Origin: Bacteroidia bacterium
Lineage (GTDB): Bacteria > Bacteroidota > Bacteroidia > B-17B0 > Aurantibacillaceae
Length of the DNA: 64,000 bases
Direction: 5' to 3'
NCBI GenBank assembly: GCA_016787445.1
Contig: JAEUTQ010000060.1
Coordinates: 38,545 to 102,544 of the forward strand
Part shown: one piece after another, positions 43,102 through 51,169 of the stretch
Position numbering within the stretch: the first letter of the stretch is position 1
Layout of the letters: the number at the start of each line of letters is the position of its first letter
The notes under the pieces: generated by a model
What the model was told of the DNA's origin: nothing
Databases searched by the model: none
What the model saw: the letters and a program-made list of their open reading frames with translations, nothing else
Made by a program: the position numbers and the translations under genes

Positions 43102-43132
43102 CAAATATAATCCATTTAATTATAAATGACAA
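43102..43132 (-). promoter_or_regulatory. promoter of the small exported protein gene
   Basis: On the minus strand TTG (43130-43132), 20 bases, TATATTTG (43102-43109). It fits the Bacteroidota consensus. The -33 element lies inside the first codons of the divergent cyclophilin gene. Confidence 0.55.
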
Positions 43133-43980
43133 ATAGTAAAAGCTTAATTTTTAGCCTTTTAATTCTGTTTAGCTCAATTGCTTACCGTAGCCAAACCCTT
43201 TCAAAGGAAACTATCTTAATAAGCACTCCTTACGGAAATATGAAACTTAAACTCTATGAGGAAACACCACTTCATAAAGCCAATTTTTTAAACCTTGTGA
43301 AAAGCGGTTTTTATGATAGCTTATTGTTTCACAGGGTTATAAATAGCTTTATGATTCAGGGTGGCGACCCCGATAGTAAGCGGGCTAACGACACGGTACT
43401 TTTAGGAAACGGAGATATTGGCTATTGGATTCCGGCCGAATTCAATGCATCCATCTTTCATAAAAAGGGGGTTATTGCGGCTGCCCGTGAAGGGGATGAT
43501 GTGAATCCTAAAAAGGAATCTTCGGGTTGCCAGTTCTATATCGTGCAGGGTAAAAAATACGATTCACTTGCTCTAAAGAAAGCGGAAATAAGAGTGAATC
43601 GCGATGTGGTAATTAAAACCAATTATTTGGTGGGCTTTGGAGGTAAAAGTAAAAAACTGAAAGACTATTATATTCGATTGTTTACACAAGGGAAAAATGA
43701 CAGTTTAAATTGGGCCGTTAAACAATTGAGCGATTCAGTTTCTATTGCCGAATATTATAAAGCAAAAAGATATGTGTTTTCCGAAAAGCAAAAGAAAGCA
43801 TACGAATCAATAGGCGGAACACCGCACCTTGATAATAATTACACAGCCTTTGGCGAGGTAATTGAAGGACTTGATGTAATCGATAAAATTGCGGCGGTAA
43901 AAACAGATAAAAACGATCGGCCAAAAGAAAACATCCGCATGAAATTATCCTTGATAGAAGAAGGAAAAACAAAAAAATAA
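43126..43980 (+). CDS. exported cyclophilin-type peptidyl-prolyl cis-trans isomerase with insertion
   Basis: 284 residues, with a signal peptide to ~22 and then a cyclophilin domain. The active-site segment FHRVINSFMIQGGDP has R70 and Q78, and SSGCQFYIVQG is the second conserved block. An extra ~80 residues (about 150-230, lysine-rich and predicted helical) separate these from the C-terminal AFGEVIEGLDVIDKIA block. This arrangement is common in exported cyclophilins of Bacteroidota. The enzyme should assist folding of exported proteins in the periplasm. It is divergent from the small exported protein gene. Confidence 0.9.
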   Translation: MTNSKSLIFSLLILFSSIAYRSQTLSKETILISTPYGNMKLKLYEETPLHKANFLNLVKSGFYDSLLFHRVINSFMIQGGDPDSKRANDTVLLGNGDIGYWIPAEFNASIFHKKGVIAAAREGDDVNPKKESSGCQFYIVQGKKYDSLALKKAEIRVNRDVVIKTNYLVGFGGKSKKLKDYYIRLFTQGKNDSLNWAVKQLSDSVSIAEYYKAKRYVFSEKQKKAYESIGGTPHLDNNYTAFGEVIEGLDVIDKIAAVKTDKNDRPKENIRMKLSLIEEGKTKK

Positions 43981-44487
43981 TTACTTTTTAAAATAGTAAT
44001 TGATGTTCATGTATGGATGAATACGATCGTTAATGATGAAATCGGATTCATTCATTCTGATTATTTTAAATTGATTTGGCACATACTTAGTTTCATCCTT
44101 CTTGAGCAAATACTTTTGAGTATAAAACATACTGTCGGCGCAGGTGAAACGCACGCGTGCCACTGCCGGACCAAAATAACCAACTTTTCCATTATGTAAT
44201 ATGTCCCAGTCGTAAAACATTATGGTGTCAGTATCATTAAACTTAATTTTATACTTCGCGAGGGTTTCCTTTTCTTCCGCGCTTAAATTACTTACCAATT
44301 TTAATTCGAAATTTTTTTGCTTCATTTGACTGGTAATGGCCGAATCGGTTGGAAGCAGTTTACCCTTACCATGTTTAAAGTTAACTGCCCGATAACTTGT
44401 GCCCGGGGTGCGAATAGTTTCGCAATTTACCTGACTAATTCCGGCAAAACTTATCAGTAGTAATATCGCAGTTGTGATTTTTTGCAT
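43981..44487 (-). CDS. secreted protein of unknown function
   Basis: 168 residues. A signal peptide (MQKITTAILLLISFAGISQ) is followed by a mainly beta-type mature part. I do not recognise the family. Landmarks are VNFKHGKGKLLPTDSAI, NDTDTIMFYDWDILHNGKVG and a C-terminal NDRIHPYMNINYYFKK. The ATG at 44487 is preferred over the one eight codons earlier, because it puts the hydrophobic core at the usual distance. It follows the methyltransferase gene by two bases and is probably co-transcribed. It is convergent with the cyclophilin gene; the two stops abut at 43980/43981. Confidence 0.7.
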   Translation of the reverse strand: MQKITTAILLLISFAGISQVNCETIRTPGTSYRAVNFKHGKGKLLPTDSAITSQMKQKNFELKLVSNLSAEEKETLAKYKIKFNDTDTIMFYDWDILHNGKVGYFGPAVARVRFTCADSMFYTQKYLLKKDETKYVPNQFKIIRMNESDFIINDRIHPYMNINYYFKK

Positions 44488-44489
44488 GT

Positions 44490-45371
44490 TTATTTTTCTA
44501 ATTTTCCCCACACCCCTAAAGGTAATTTTATTCCGGATTTTGACGGAAGGTACAATTCACCGACCGTTAGTTTCGATTTGTTTTTCTGCGCAAATGGCTT
44601 AAGTAAATTTTCAGGCACCATGGCGGAGAAGCCCAATGAATACGCATTCAAAATCAACAAATGCTTTTGCTCGTCTACCAATTGCAGAACGCTCTCCATC
44701 ATTTCACTGATGTTGTCTTCCAATTTCCATTTTTCGCCATTTGGTCCGTGACCATAAGCAGGAGGATCTAAAATTATTCCCTGATATTTGTTTCCTCGTC
44801 TGATTTCCTTCTTCACAAACTTTAAGGCATCGTCCACCATCCAACGAATGTTATCTAAATTGGATTTTTGCATGTTCTCGTTGGCCCAAGTAACCACTTG
44901 CTTTATACTATCCACATGCGTAACATCGGCTCCTGCCGCTCTGGCAGCTATGGATGCGCCTCCGGTATATGCAAACAGATTTAAAAATTTAGGTTTATTC
45001 AGTTTAGATAAAAACGTAGCGATATTATCCCAATTTACGGCTTGTTCCGGAAAAATACCCACATGTTTAAAAGAGGTTAAGCCTAATCTAAACACTAACT
45101 CGCCCTCTTGCTGACTTCCGTTTAAACGATAGTTAATCGTCCACTGATCGGGCATTTGTTTTAACTTTTTCCATTCGCCGCTGGAACTCGATTTTGGCAC
45201 AAACTTAACATGCGCTAGCTTTTCCCATTCTTTCTCGTCATATATCTTTGGCCACACGGCCTGTGGTTCGGGACGAATAGTAATAAACTTACCAAAGCGC
45301 TCTAACTTCTCGAAATTCCCGCAATCAATTAATTCGTAATCGTTCCAGTTTTTAGGGTACAATAATTCCAT
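44490..45371 (-). CDS. class I SAM-dependent rRNA methyltransferase, RlmI/RlmK C-terminal type
   Basis: 293 residues. FLNLFAYTGGASIAARAAGADVTHVD is the SAM motif, and ILDPPAYGHG (D202 to G207) is the catalytic-type DPPxYG loop seen in RlmI/RlmK-like 23S rRNA methyltransferases. It lacks the N-terminal PUA domain of RlmI and is shorter. The first ~90 residues (LERFGKFITIRPEPQAVWP) resemble the middle domain of those proteins. It probably methylates an rRNA base; the site is not known. Confidence 0.82.
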   Translation of the reverse strand: MELLYPKNWNDYELIDCGNFEKLERFGKFITIRPEPQAVWPKIYDEKEWEKLAHVKFVPKSSSSGEWKKLKQMPDQWTINYRLNGSQQEGELVFRLGLTSFKHVGIFPEQAVNWDNIATFLSKLNKPKFLNLFAYTGGASIAARAAGADVTHVDSIKQVVTWANENMQKSNLDNIRWMVDDALKFVKKEIRRGNKYQGIILDPPAYGHGPNGEKWKLEDNISEMMESVLQLVDEQKHLLILNAYSLGFSAMVPENLLKPFAQKNKSKLTVGELYLPSKSGIKLPLGVWGKLEK

Positions 45372-45504
45372 AAACTAAAATTAATCCTAATATTTAGGCG
45401 CCTGACAATGCGTTTAAATTAAATATCGCAACTGTCTTGTTAAAAACTTAGGGGTTTACGGCAATTACTACACAGACTAAAACAATATTTTAGATTAATT
45501 ATTT

Positions 45505-46914
45505 ATGCAAAAACTACAATCATCATTTGTCGCCCTTATAAGTGTTTTCTTCTTTTGGGGTTTTGTGGCAGCGAGTAACGGAATTCTAATTCCTCTCTTC
45601 AAAGAAAAATTTACTTTATCGCAGTTTCAATCACAATTGGTTGATTTGGCTTTTTATGCTGCTTACGCGGTAGGCTCCCTCATCTATTTTTTTATTTCAA
45701 GAGCTAAGGGTGATCCCATCAATAAAATCGGCTATAAAAAAGCCTTGATTCTTGGATTAATCATTTCCGCTATAGGTTCTTTATTTTTTATTCCTGCTGC
45801 CAGTTTATTCTCCTACCCTTTATTGTTAAGTGCTTTGTTTGTAATTGGCTTAGGTTTTGCCTTACAGCAAATCGTTGCCAACCCGTTTGTAATTAATTTC
45901 GGTGCTCCTGAAACCGGTTCGCATCGCTTAAATTTAGCAGGCGGAATTAATTCTTTTGGCACAACAATCGGTCCTGTAATTTTAAGTTACGCTTTATTTG
46001 GAAATATTTCTGCGCCGGCTGCAGCCGATAGCAGTTTAGACGCTGTGAAAACACCGGCATTAATCCTGTTCGGCTTGTTTATTTTATGTGCTTCCATTCT
46101 CTGGTTTTCAAAACTTCCTGTTGTAACCAATACCGAAACTTTAGATAAAGATTTAGGCGCATTAAAATATCCTCAACTTACATTGGGAATGCTGGCCATT
46201 TTCGTTTACGTGGGCGTTGAAGTTTCCATTCAAAGTAACCTTGGAGCTTTATTACAAATGCCGGAAATTAAAGGCATCGACCATACTAAAATTTCACACT
46301 TTATATCGTTGTATTGGGGAAGTTTAATGATTGGCAGGTGGACCGGCTCATTGGCAGTTTTCAATTTTAAACCAATGACCAAACGCATCATGCAATTTGT
46401 TACGCCATTAATTGCCTTTGCCGTTATTTTTGGAGTAAATTATTTACGCGGAAGCAATGTGGAAGATTTCTATTTCTACATTCCTTACATCCTAATTGCT
46501 TCTCTGATTTTTGTTTTATCGGGAGATAATCCGGCTCGTACTTTATTGATTTTGTCATTAACCGCTTGTGTGATGATGATTCTTGGTTTAGTAAGTACCG
46601 GTAACCTTGCGCTTTACTCATTTATTAGCGGAGGCTTGTTTTGTTCTGTGATGTGGCCTTGCATTTTTGCTTTAGCCATTAATGGTCTGGGGAAATACAC
46701 CAATCAAGGTTCTTCATTATTAGTTATGATGATTTTAGGAGGCGCTTTAATTCCGCCATTTCAAGGATTTTTAGTTGATAAAATGAACCCACACAGTTCA
46801 TACATTGTTACTGTGTTTTGTTTTGCCTACCTTGCATGGTACGCCTTTAAGGTGAAATCCATTTTCGCGAAACAAGGAATTGAATTAAAAAACACAACCG
46901 AAACAACGCATTAA
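45505..46914 (+). CDS. MFS sugar permease (FucP/GluP/NagP type)
   Basis: 469 residues with 12 hydrophobic helices. FFFWGFVAASNGILIPLFKEKF and FALQQIVANPFVINFG are typical of the fucose/glucose-galactose:H+ symporter (FHS) group. Bacteroidota members include the GlcNAc importer NagP. It is the first gene of an eight-gene, tightly packed plus-strand operon of N-glycan-degrading enzymes, so the freed GlcNAc or mannose is the likely substrate. The next gene starts one base after its stop. Confidence 0.88.
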   Translation: MQKLQSSFVALISVFFFWGFVAASNGILIPLFKEKFTLSQFQSQLVDLAFYAAYAVGSLIYFFISRAKGDPINKIGYKKALILGLIISAIGSLFFIPAASLFSYPLLLSALFVIGLGFALQQIVANPFVINFGAPETGSHRLNLAGGINSFGTTIGPVILSYALFGNISAPAAADSSLDAVKTPALILFGLFILCASILWFSKLPVVTNTETLDKDLGALKYPQLTLGMLAIFVYVGVEVSIQSNLGALLQMPEIKGIDHTKISHFISLYWGSLMIGRWTGSLAVFNFKPMTKRIMQFVTPLIAFAVIFGVNYLRGSNVEDFYFYIPYILIASLIFVLSGDNPARTLLILSLTACVMMILGLVSTGNLALYSFISGGLFCSVMWPCIFALAINGLGKYTNQGSSLLVMMILGGALIPPFQGFLVDKMNPHSSYIVTVFCFAYLAWYAFKVKSIFAKQGIELKNTTETTH

Positions 46915-46915
46915 T

Positions 46916-47473
46916 ATGTTAGAATTACTTACAAAACCCTGGCCATGGTATGTATCTGGTCCGCTTATTGGCTTAATGGTGCCGATACTTCTGATTCTTG
47001 GCAATAAATCATTTGGCATTTCCTCTTCATTGCGCCATTTTTGCGCCGCATGTATTCCAACTAAAGTAAAATTCTTCGATTACAACTGGAAGGCGGAAGC
47101 CTGGAATTTAATTTTTGTACTTGGTGTTGTTGCAGGAGGTTTTATTGCGGGTATACTTTTAAAAAATCCTGAACCCGTACAAATTTCCGAAAACACCATT
47201 AAAGATTTGCAAGGTTACGGCATCACTGATTTTTCTAATTTATATCCTGTAGAGATATTCAATTTTCAAAACTTACTTTCAGTGAATGGATTTTTATTTA
47301 TGATTATTGGAGGTTTTTTAGTTGGATTTGGTACACGTTATGCGAATGGTTGTACTTCCGGTCATTCTATTATGGGATTATCCAATTTACAATTCTCATC
47401 ACTGGTAGCAACCATTTGTTTTTTCGCAGGTGGATTAATTATGTCCTGGTTTATTATTCCTTTATTGTTTTAA
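46916..47473 (+). CDS. YeeE/YedE family membrane protein, first half-transporter
   Basis: 185 residues with about five hydrophobic helices. RYANGCTSGHSIMG (C146) is the conserved cysteine motif of YeeE/YedE sulfur transporters; FCAACIP (C43, C46) adds a CxxC-like pair. Full-length YeeE imports thiosulfate; Bacteroidota often split it into two half proteins, as here. It lies one base after the MFS gene and four bases before its partner. Its presence in a glycosidase operon is unexplained. Confidence 0.88.
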   Translation: MLELLTKPWPWYVSGPLIGLMVPILLILGNKSFGISSSLRHFCAACIPTKVKFFDYNWKAEAWNLIFVLGVVAGGFIAGILLKNPEPVQISENTIKDLQGYGITDFSNLYPVEIFNFQNLLSVNGFLFMIIGGFLVGFGTRYANGCTSGHSIMGLSNLQFSSLVATICFFAGGLIMSWFIIPLLF

Positions 47474-47477
47474 TTGT

Positions 47478-47888
47478 ATGAAAAATTTAAAATACTTTTT
47501 TGTCGGACTAATATTCGGATTTATTTTAATAAAAGCTGAAGTTATATCCTGGTTTCGCATTCAGGAGATGTTCCACTTTCAATCCTTCCATATGTATGGT
47601 ATCATTGGATCTGCGATTGCCATAGGGGCCCTCTCCATTTTCCTCATCAAAAAATTCAACATAAAAGATTCCTCCGGGAATCCAATAACAATTGCGCCAA
47701 AAGAATTAAACAAAGGTACTGTTATCGGCGGTTTATGTTTTGGATTTGGCTGGGCATTAACAGGAGCATGTCCCGGACCGTTATACGCCTTAGTTGGAAG
47801 TGGTCACTTAATTATACTCATTGTTTTACTGAGTGCTATTGCCGGAACTTTTACTTATGGTTTATTAAAAGACAAACTTCCACATTAA
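47478..47888 (+). CDS. YeeE/YedE family membrane protein, second half-transporter (DUF6691 type)
   Basis: 136 residues with four hydrophobic helices. GLCFGFGWALTGACPGPLYALVG contains the second conserved cysteine motif (C98) and C87. With the preceding gene it would form a complete YeeE-like channel. It lies one base before the GH20 gene. Confidence 0.86.
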   Translation: MKNLKYFFVGLIFGFILIKAEVISWFRIQEMFHFQSFHMYGIIGSAIAIGALSIFLIKKFNIKDSSGNPITIAPKELNKGTVIGGLCFGFGWALTGACPGPLYALVGSGHLIILIVLLSAIAGTFTYGLLKDKLPH

Positions 47889-47889
47889 G

Positions 47890-49506
47890 ATGAGGTATTT
47901 ACTTTTCTTATCGTTGTTTCTTACTAATGTTTTGCTTTCGCAAAAAACAGCATTACCTATCATTCCTTATCCAAACGAGGTTGTTTTACAAGCCGGACAA
48001 TTTACACTATCTCCGCAAACAAAGATTGTCGTAAAGAATGATGCCTTTAAAAATGATGTAGACATATTTAACGACTACCTCGAAAAAAACTACGGCTTTA
48101 AATTAGAAATCACAGATAATATTATCAAAACCGGAAATTTCATTTCTTTTTCTTACCCCGATTTTGAAGCAGGGTTTTATGAAAATTATCATTTAGACAT
48201 TAATCCTGCGCGTATCCATATAGTGGCAGAAGGCAAAGGTGCAGGCGCCTTTTATGCACTTCAAACTTTAATTCAATTGATTCCGTCGCAAGAAATAAAA
48301 TCACTTAAAACAGCACCACAAAAAACATTTATTCTACCGTGTGTTTCGATTAAAGATCGTCCAAGTTATACTTGGCGCGGTATGCATCTTGATGTATGCC
48401 GTCATTTCTTTCCTACTTCTTTTATCAAAAAGTATATTGATATTATTGCCATGTATAAATTCAATACTTTTCATTGGCACTTAACAGAAGATCAAGGATG
48501 GCGTATTGAAATAAAAAAATATCCAAAACTAACTTCAGTTGGCGCCTGGAGAAACGGCACCATGATTGGTAAATACAGAGATCAAAAATATGACACGATT
48601 CGTTACGGTGGATTTTATACTCAAGAAGAAATAAAGGAGATTGTTGCTTACGCATCCGCCCGACATATTACGGTTGTACCTGAAATAGAAATGCCGGGCC
48701 ATTCTCTAGCGGCTATAGCGGCGTATCCGTGGCTATCGTGTACAGGGAAAAAACAAGAAGTGGCAAAAGGCTGGGGAGTGTTTGATGATGTTTATTGCAC
48801 AAAAGATTCTGTTTTTAATTTCTTACAAGGTGTTTTAGATGAAGTGATAGCGCTGTTCCCTGGGAAATACATTCACATTGGCGGTGACGAATGCCCTAAA
48901 ACCCGTTGGAAAACATGCGCTAACTGTCAGAAACGAATAAAAGAATTAGGCTTGAAAGATGAGCACGAACTTCAAAGTTATTTCATCACCCGAATGGAAA
49001 AATACTTAAACAGTAAAGGCAAACAAATTATTGGTTGGGATGAAATTTTAGAGGGAGGTTTAGCGCCCAATGCAGCTGTAATGAGCTGGAGAGGAACGGA
49101 AGGCGGAATTGCGGCAGCAAAACAACAACATTTTGTTGTCATGTCGCCGGGCAAACCTTGTTATTTTGATCATTACCAAAGTAAAGATAAAACAAAAGAG
49201 CCGCTAGCCATCGGAGGTTATAATCCATTAGATTCAGTTTACAATTATAATCCTACGCCAAAAATTCTCACTACTAAAGAATCTGAATTTATTATGGGAG
49301 CACAAGCTAATGTTTGGACTGAATACATTCTGAATGAAAAACAAGTTGAATACATGGCTGTACCGAGGTTGATTGCCTTATCGGAAGTACTATGGACGCA
49401 GCCCGAATACAAAAACTTCAACAACTTCATTTCACGACTTAAAATAAATCGTGTCATTCTAGATAAAATGAATGTGAATTACGCTAAACATTTTTTAAAA
49501 CCATAA
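47890..49506 (+). CDS. glycoside hydrolase family 20 beta-N-acetylhexosaminidase
   Basis: 538 residues with a signal peptide (to ~18), a GH20b N-terminal domain (~22-145) and a catalytic barrel (~155-500). The catalytic Asp-Glu pair is D333-E334 in HIGGDECPKTRW. FHWHLTEDQGWRIEIKKYP, VPEIEMPGHS and GANVWTEY-like (GAQANVWTEY) complete the signature. It removes terminal beta-GlcNAc or GalNAc by the substrate-assisted mechanism, probably in the periplasm or outside. In this operon it would trim GlcNAc from N-glycan antennae or the chitobiose core. Confidence 0.95.
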   Translation: MRYLLFLSLFLTNVLLSQKTALPIIPYPNEVVLQAGQFTLSPQTKIVVKNDAFKNDVDIFNDYLEKNYGFKLEITDNIIKTGNFISFSYPDFEAGFYENYHLDINPARIHIVAEGKGAGAFYALQTLIQLIPSQEIKSLKTAPQKTFILPCVSIKDRPSYTWRGMHLDVCRHFFPTSFIKKYIDIIAMYKFNTFHWHLTEDQGWRIEIKKYPKLTSVGAWRNGTMIGKYRDQKYDTIRYGGFYTQEEIKEIVAYASARHITVVPEIEMPGHSLAAIAAYPWLSCTGKKQEVAKGWGVFDDVYCTKDSVFNFLQGVLDEVIALFPGKYIHIGGDECPKTRWKTCANCQKRIKELGLKDEHELQSYFITRMEKYLNSKGKQIIGWDEILEGGLAPNAAVMSWRGTEGGIAAAKQQHFVVMSPGKPCYFDHYQSKDKTKEPLAIGGYNPLDSVYNYNPTPKILTTKESEFIMGAQANVWTEYILNEKQVEYMAVPRLIALSEVLWTQPEYKNFNNFISRLKINRVILDKMNVNYAKHFLKP

Positions 49507-49507
49507 A

Positions 49508-50497
49508 ATGGCTAACAGAAGAGATTTTTTAAAACTATCGGCATTAACTGCCTCTTTGTTTACATTTAATAAATCCAAAGCTGCAGAAGTATTATCGGAT
49601 TCCGGAAAAAAAACAATTAAACCCATTGTAATTTCCACATGGCGATTTGGTATTGAAGCGAATGCAGAAGCCTGGAAAACATTATCAACTAACGGTCGAG
49701 CCCTTGATGCCGTTGAAGCCGGTGTTAAAATTCCGGAGGGTGATCCAAAAGAAAGAAGTGTTGGATTAGGCGGAAGACCTGACCGCGATGGTCGCGTTAC
49801 GCTGGATGCTTGTATTATGGATGAGTTTTCTAATATAGGTTCAGTAGCCTGCCTTGAGCATATTGTTCATCCGATTTCAGTGGCGCGAGCTGTAATGGAA
49901 AAAACACCACATGTGATGTTGGTTGGCGATGGTGCTTTACAATTCGCTTTATCGCAAGGATTCAAAAAAGAAAATCTATTAACTGCTGAATCAGAAGCGG
50001 AATGGAAAGAGTGGTTGAAAAAATCAGAATACAAACCAAAAGTGAATATTGAAAATCACGATACTATTGGAATGGTAGCACTTGACATGAATGGAAATTT
50101 ATCAGGCGCGTGTACTACAAGTGGCATGGCTTTTAAAATGCATGGCCGCGTTGGTGATTCTCCTATTATTGGTGCCGGCTTGTACGTAGATAATGAAGTG
50201 GGGGCCGCTACGGCCACCGGTCATGGTGAAGAGGTTATCCGAATGGCAGGTTGTCATACGGTTGTTGAATTGATGCGCCAGGGACTTTCACCGGAAGAAG
50301 CATGCAAAAAAGCAACAGAAAGAATAATCGCAAGCGCAAAAAGAAGAAATAAACCATTAGATGAAATTCAAATTGGCTTCATCGCCATAAACAAAAAAGG
50401 AGAACACGGCGCTTATTGTTTGCAAAAAGGATTTAATTACGCTGTTTATTCTCCGGAAATTAATAACAAACTCATAGACGCTAAAAGTCTTTTGTAA
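49508..50497 (+). CDS. N4-(beta-N-acetylglucosaminyl)-L-asparaginase (glycosylasparaginase)
   Basis: 329 residues. A twin-arginine type leader (NRRDFLKL) precedes the mature part. HDTIGMVALD contains the autocleavage site and nucleophile Thr (T186), preceded by His-Asp as in Elizabethkingia glycosylasparaginase. GRVGDSPIIGAGLYVDNEVG and ATGHGEE are the substrate-site blocks. The enzyme splits GlcNAc from Asn, the last bond of an N-glycan after the peptide is removed. Its presence pins the operon to N-linked glycoprotein breakdown. It is one base after GH20. Confidence 0.95.
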   Translation: MANRRDFLKLSALTASLFTFNKSKAAEVLSDSGKKTIKPIVISTWRFGIEANAEAWKTLSTNGRALDAVEAGVKIPEGDPKERSVGLGGRPDRDGRVTLDACIMDEFSNIGSVACLEHIVHPISVARAVMEKTPHVMLVGDGALQFALSQGFKKENLLTAESEAEWKEWLKKSEYKPKVNIENHDTIGMVALDMNGNLSGACTTSGMAFKMHGRVGDSPIIGAGLYVDNEVGAATATGHGEEVIRMAGCHTVVELMRQGLSPEEACKKATERIIASAKRRNKPLDEIQIGFIAINKKGEHGAYCLQKGFNYAVYSPEINNKLIDAKSLL

Positions 50498-51169
50498 TTG
50501 AATAAAAAATTAGAAATAGCTTGCTTTAATCTTGAATCTGCACTGATTGCCGAAGAAAATGGTGCCGACAGAATTGAGCTCTGCGAAAATTATAAAGAAG
50601 GCGGACTTTTCCCCAATGTGGTATTAATTAAAGAAGTTCTTACTAAAACCACTATACCGGTATTTGTGATGATTCGTCCGCGTTCCGGCAATTTTATTTA
50701 TTCGCCAGGTGAAGTTGAAATAATGAAACAGCAAATTCAGTTATGTAAACAATTGAATTGCGATGGTGTCGTATTTGGCGTGATGAATGAAGATGGTTCC
50801 ATAAATACCGCGGTATGTAAACAGTTAGTAAAACTAGCCGAACCTTTACCCTGCACTTTTCATAGAGCATTTGATCAAGTAAACGATTATAGCAAAGCAT
50901 TGGAACAAATCATCGATTGCAGATTTAAAAGAATCTTGACTTCAGGAGTAAATACTTATGCCATAATAGGAAAAAATATCTTAAGAGAGCTCATTCAAAA
51001 AGCAGAAGACAGAATTGTTATTATGCCCGGAGGAGGTATAAGATCCGCTCAGCTCCGTGAATTAGCCGAATTCACCGGAGCTAAAGAGTTTCACTCAGCT
51101 GCCATCATCAATGAAAACGAAACGGCTAACGCGGAAGAAATTAAAAAACTTAAATCCAATTTAAATTGA
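50498..51169 (+). CDS. cutC: CutC family protein
   Basis: 223 residues, TIM-barrel type. KLEIACFNLESALIAEENGADRIELCENYKEGG at the N terminus, VMIRPRSGNFIYS, CTFHRAFDQ and RILTSGV are CutC hallmarks. The start is a TTG directly after the preceding TAA. CutC was named for copper homeostasis in Escherichia coli, but that role is debated and no enzyme activity is firmly known. Here it is sandwiched between glycosylasparaginase and beta-mannosidase with a 0-base gap and a 4-base overlap, suggesting a role in glycan breakdown and not in copper handling. Confidence 0.9.
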   Translation: MNKKLEIACFNLESALIAEENGADRIELCENYKEGGLFPNVVLIKEVLTKTTIPVFVMIRPRSGNFIYSPGEVEIMKQQIQLCKQLNCDGVVFGVMNEDGSINTAVCKQLVKLAEPLPCTFHRAFDQVNDYSKALEQIIDCRFKRILTSGVNTYAIIGKNILRELIQKAEDRIVIMPGGGIRSAQLRELAEFTGAKEFHSAAIINENETANAEEIKKLKSNLN

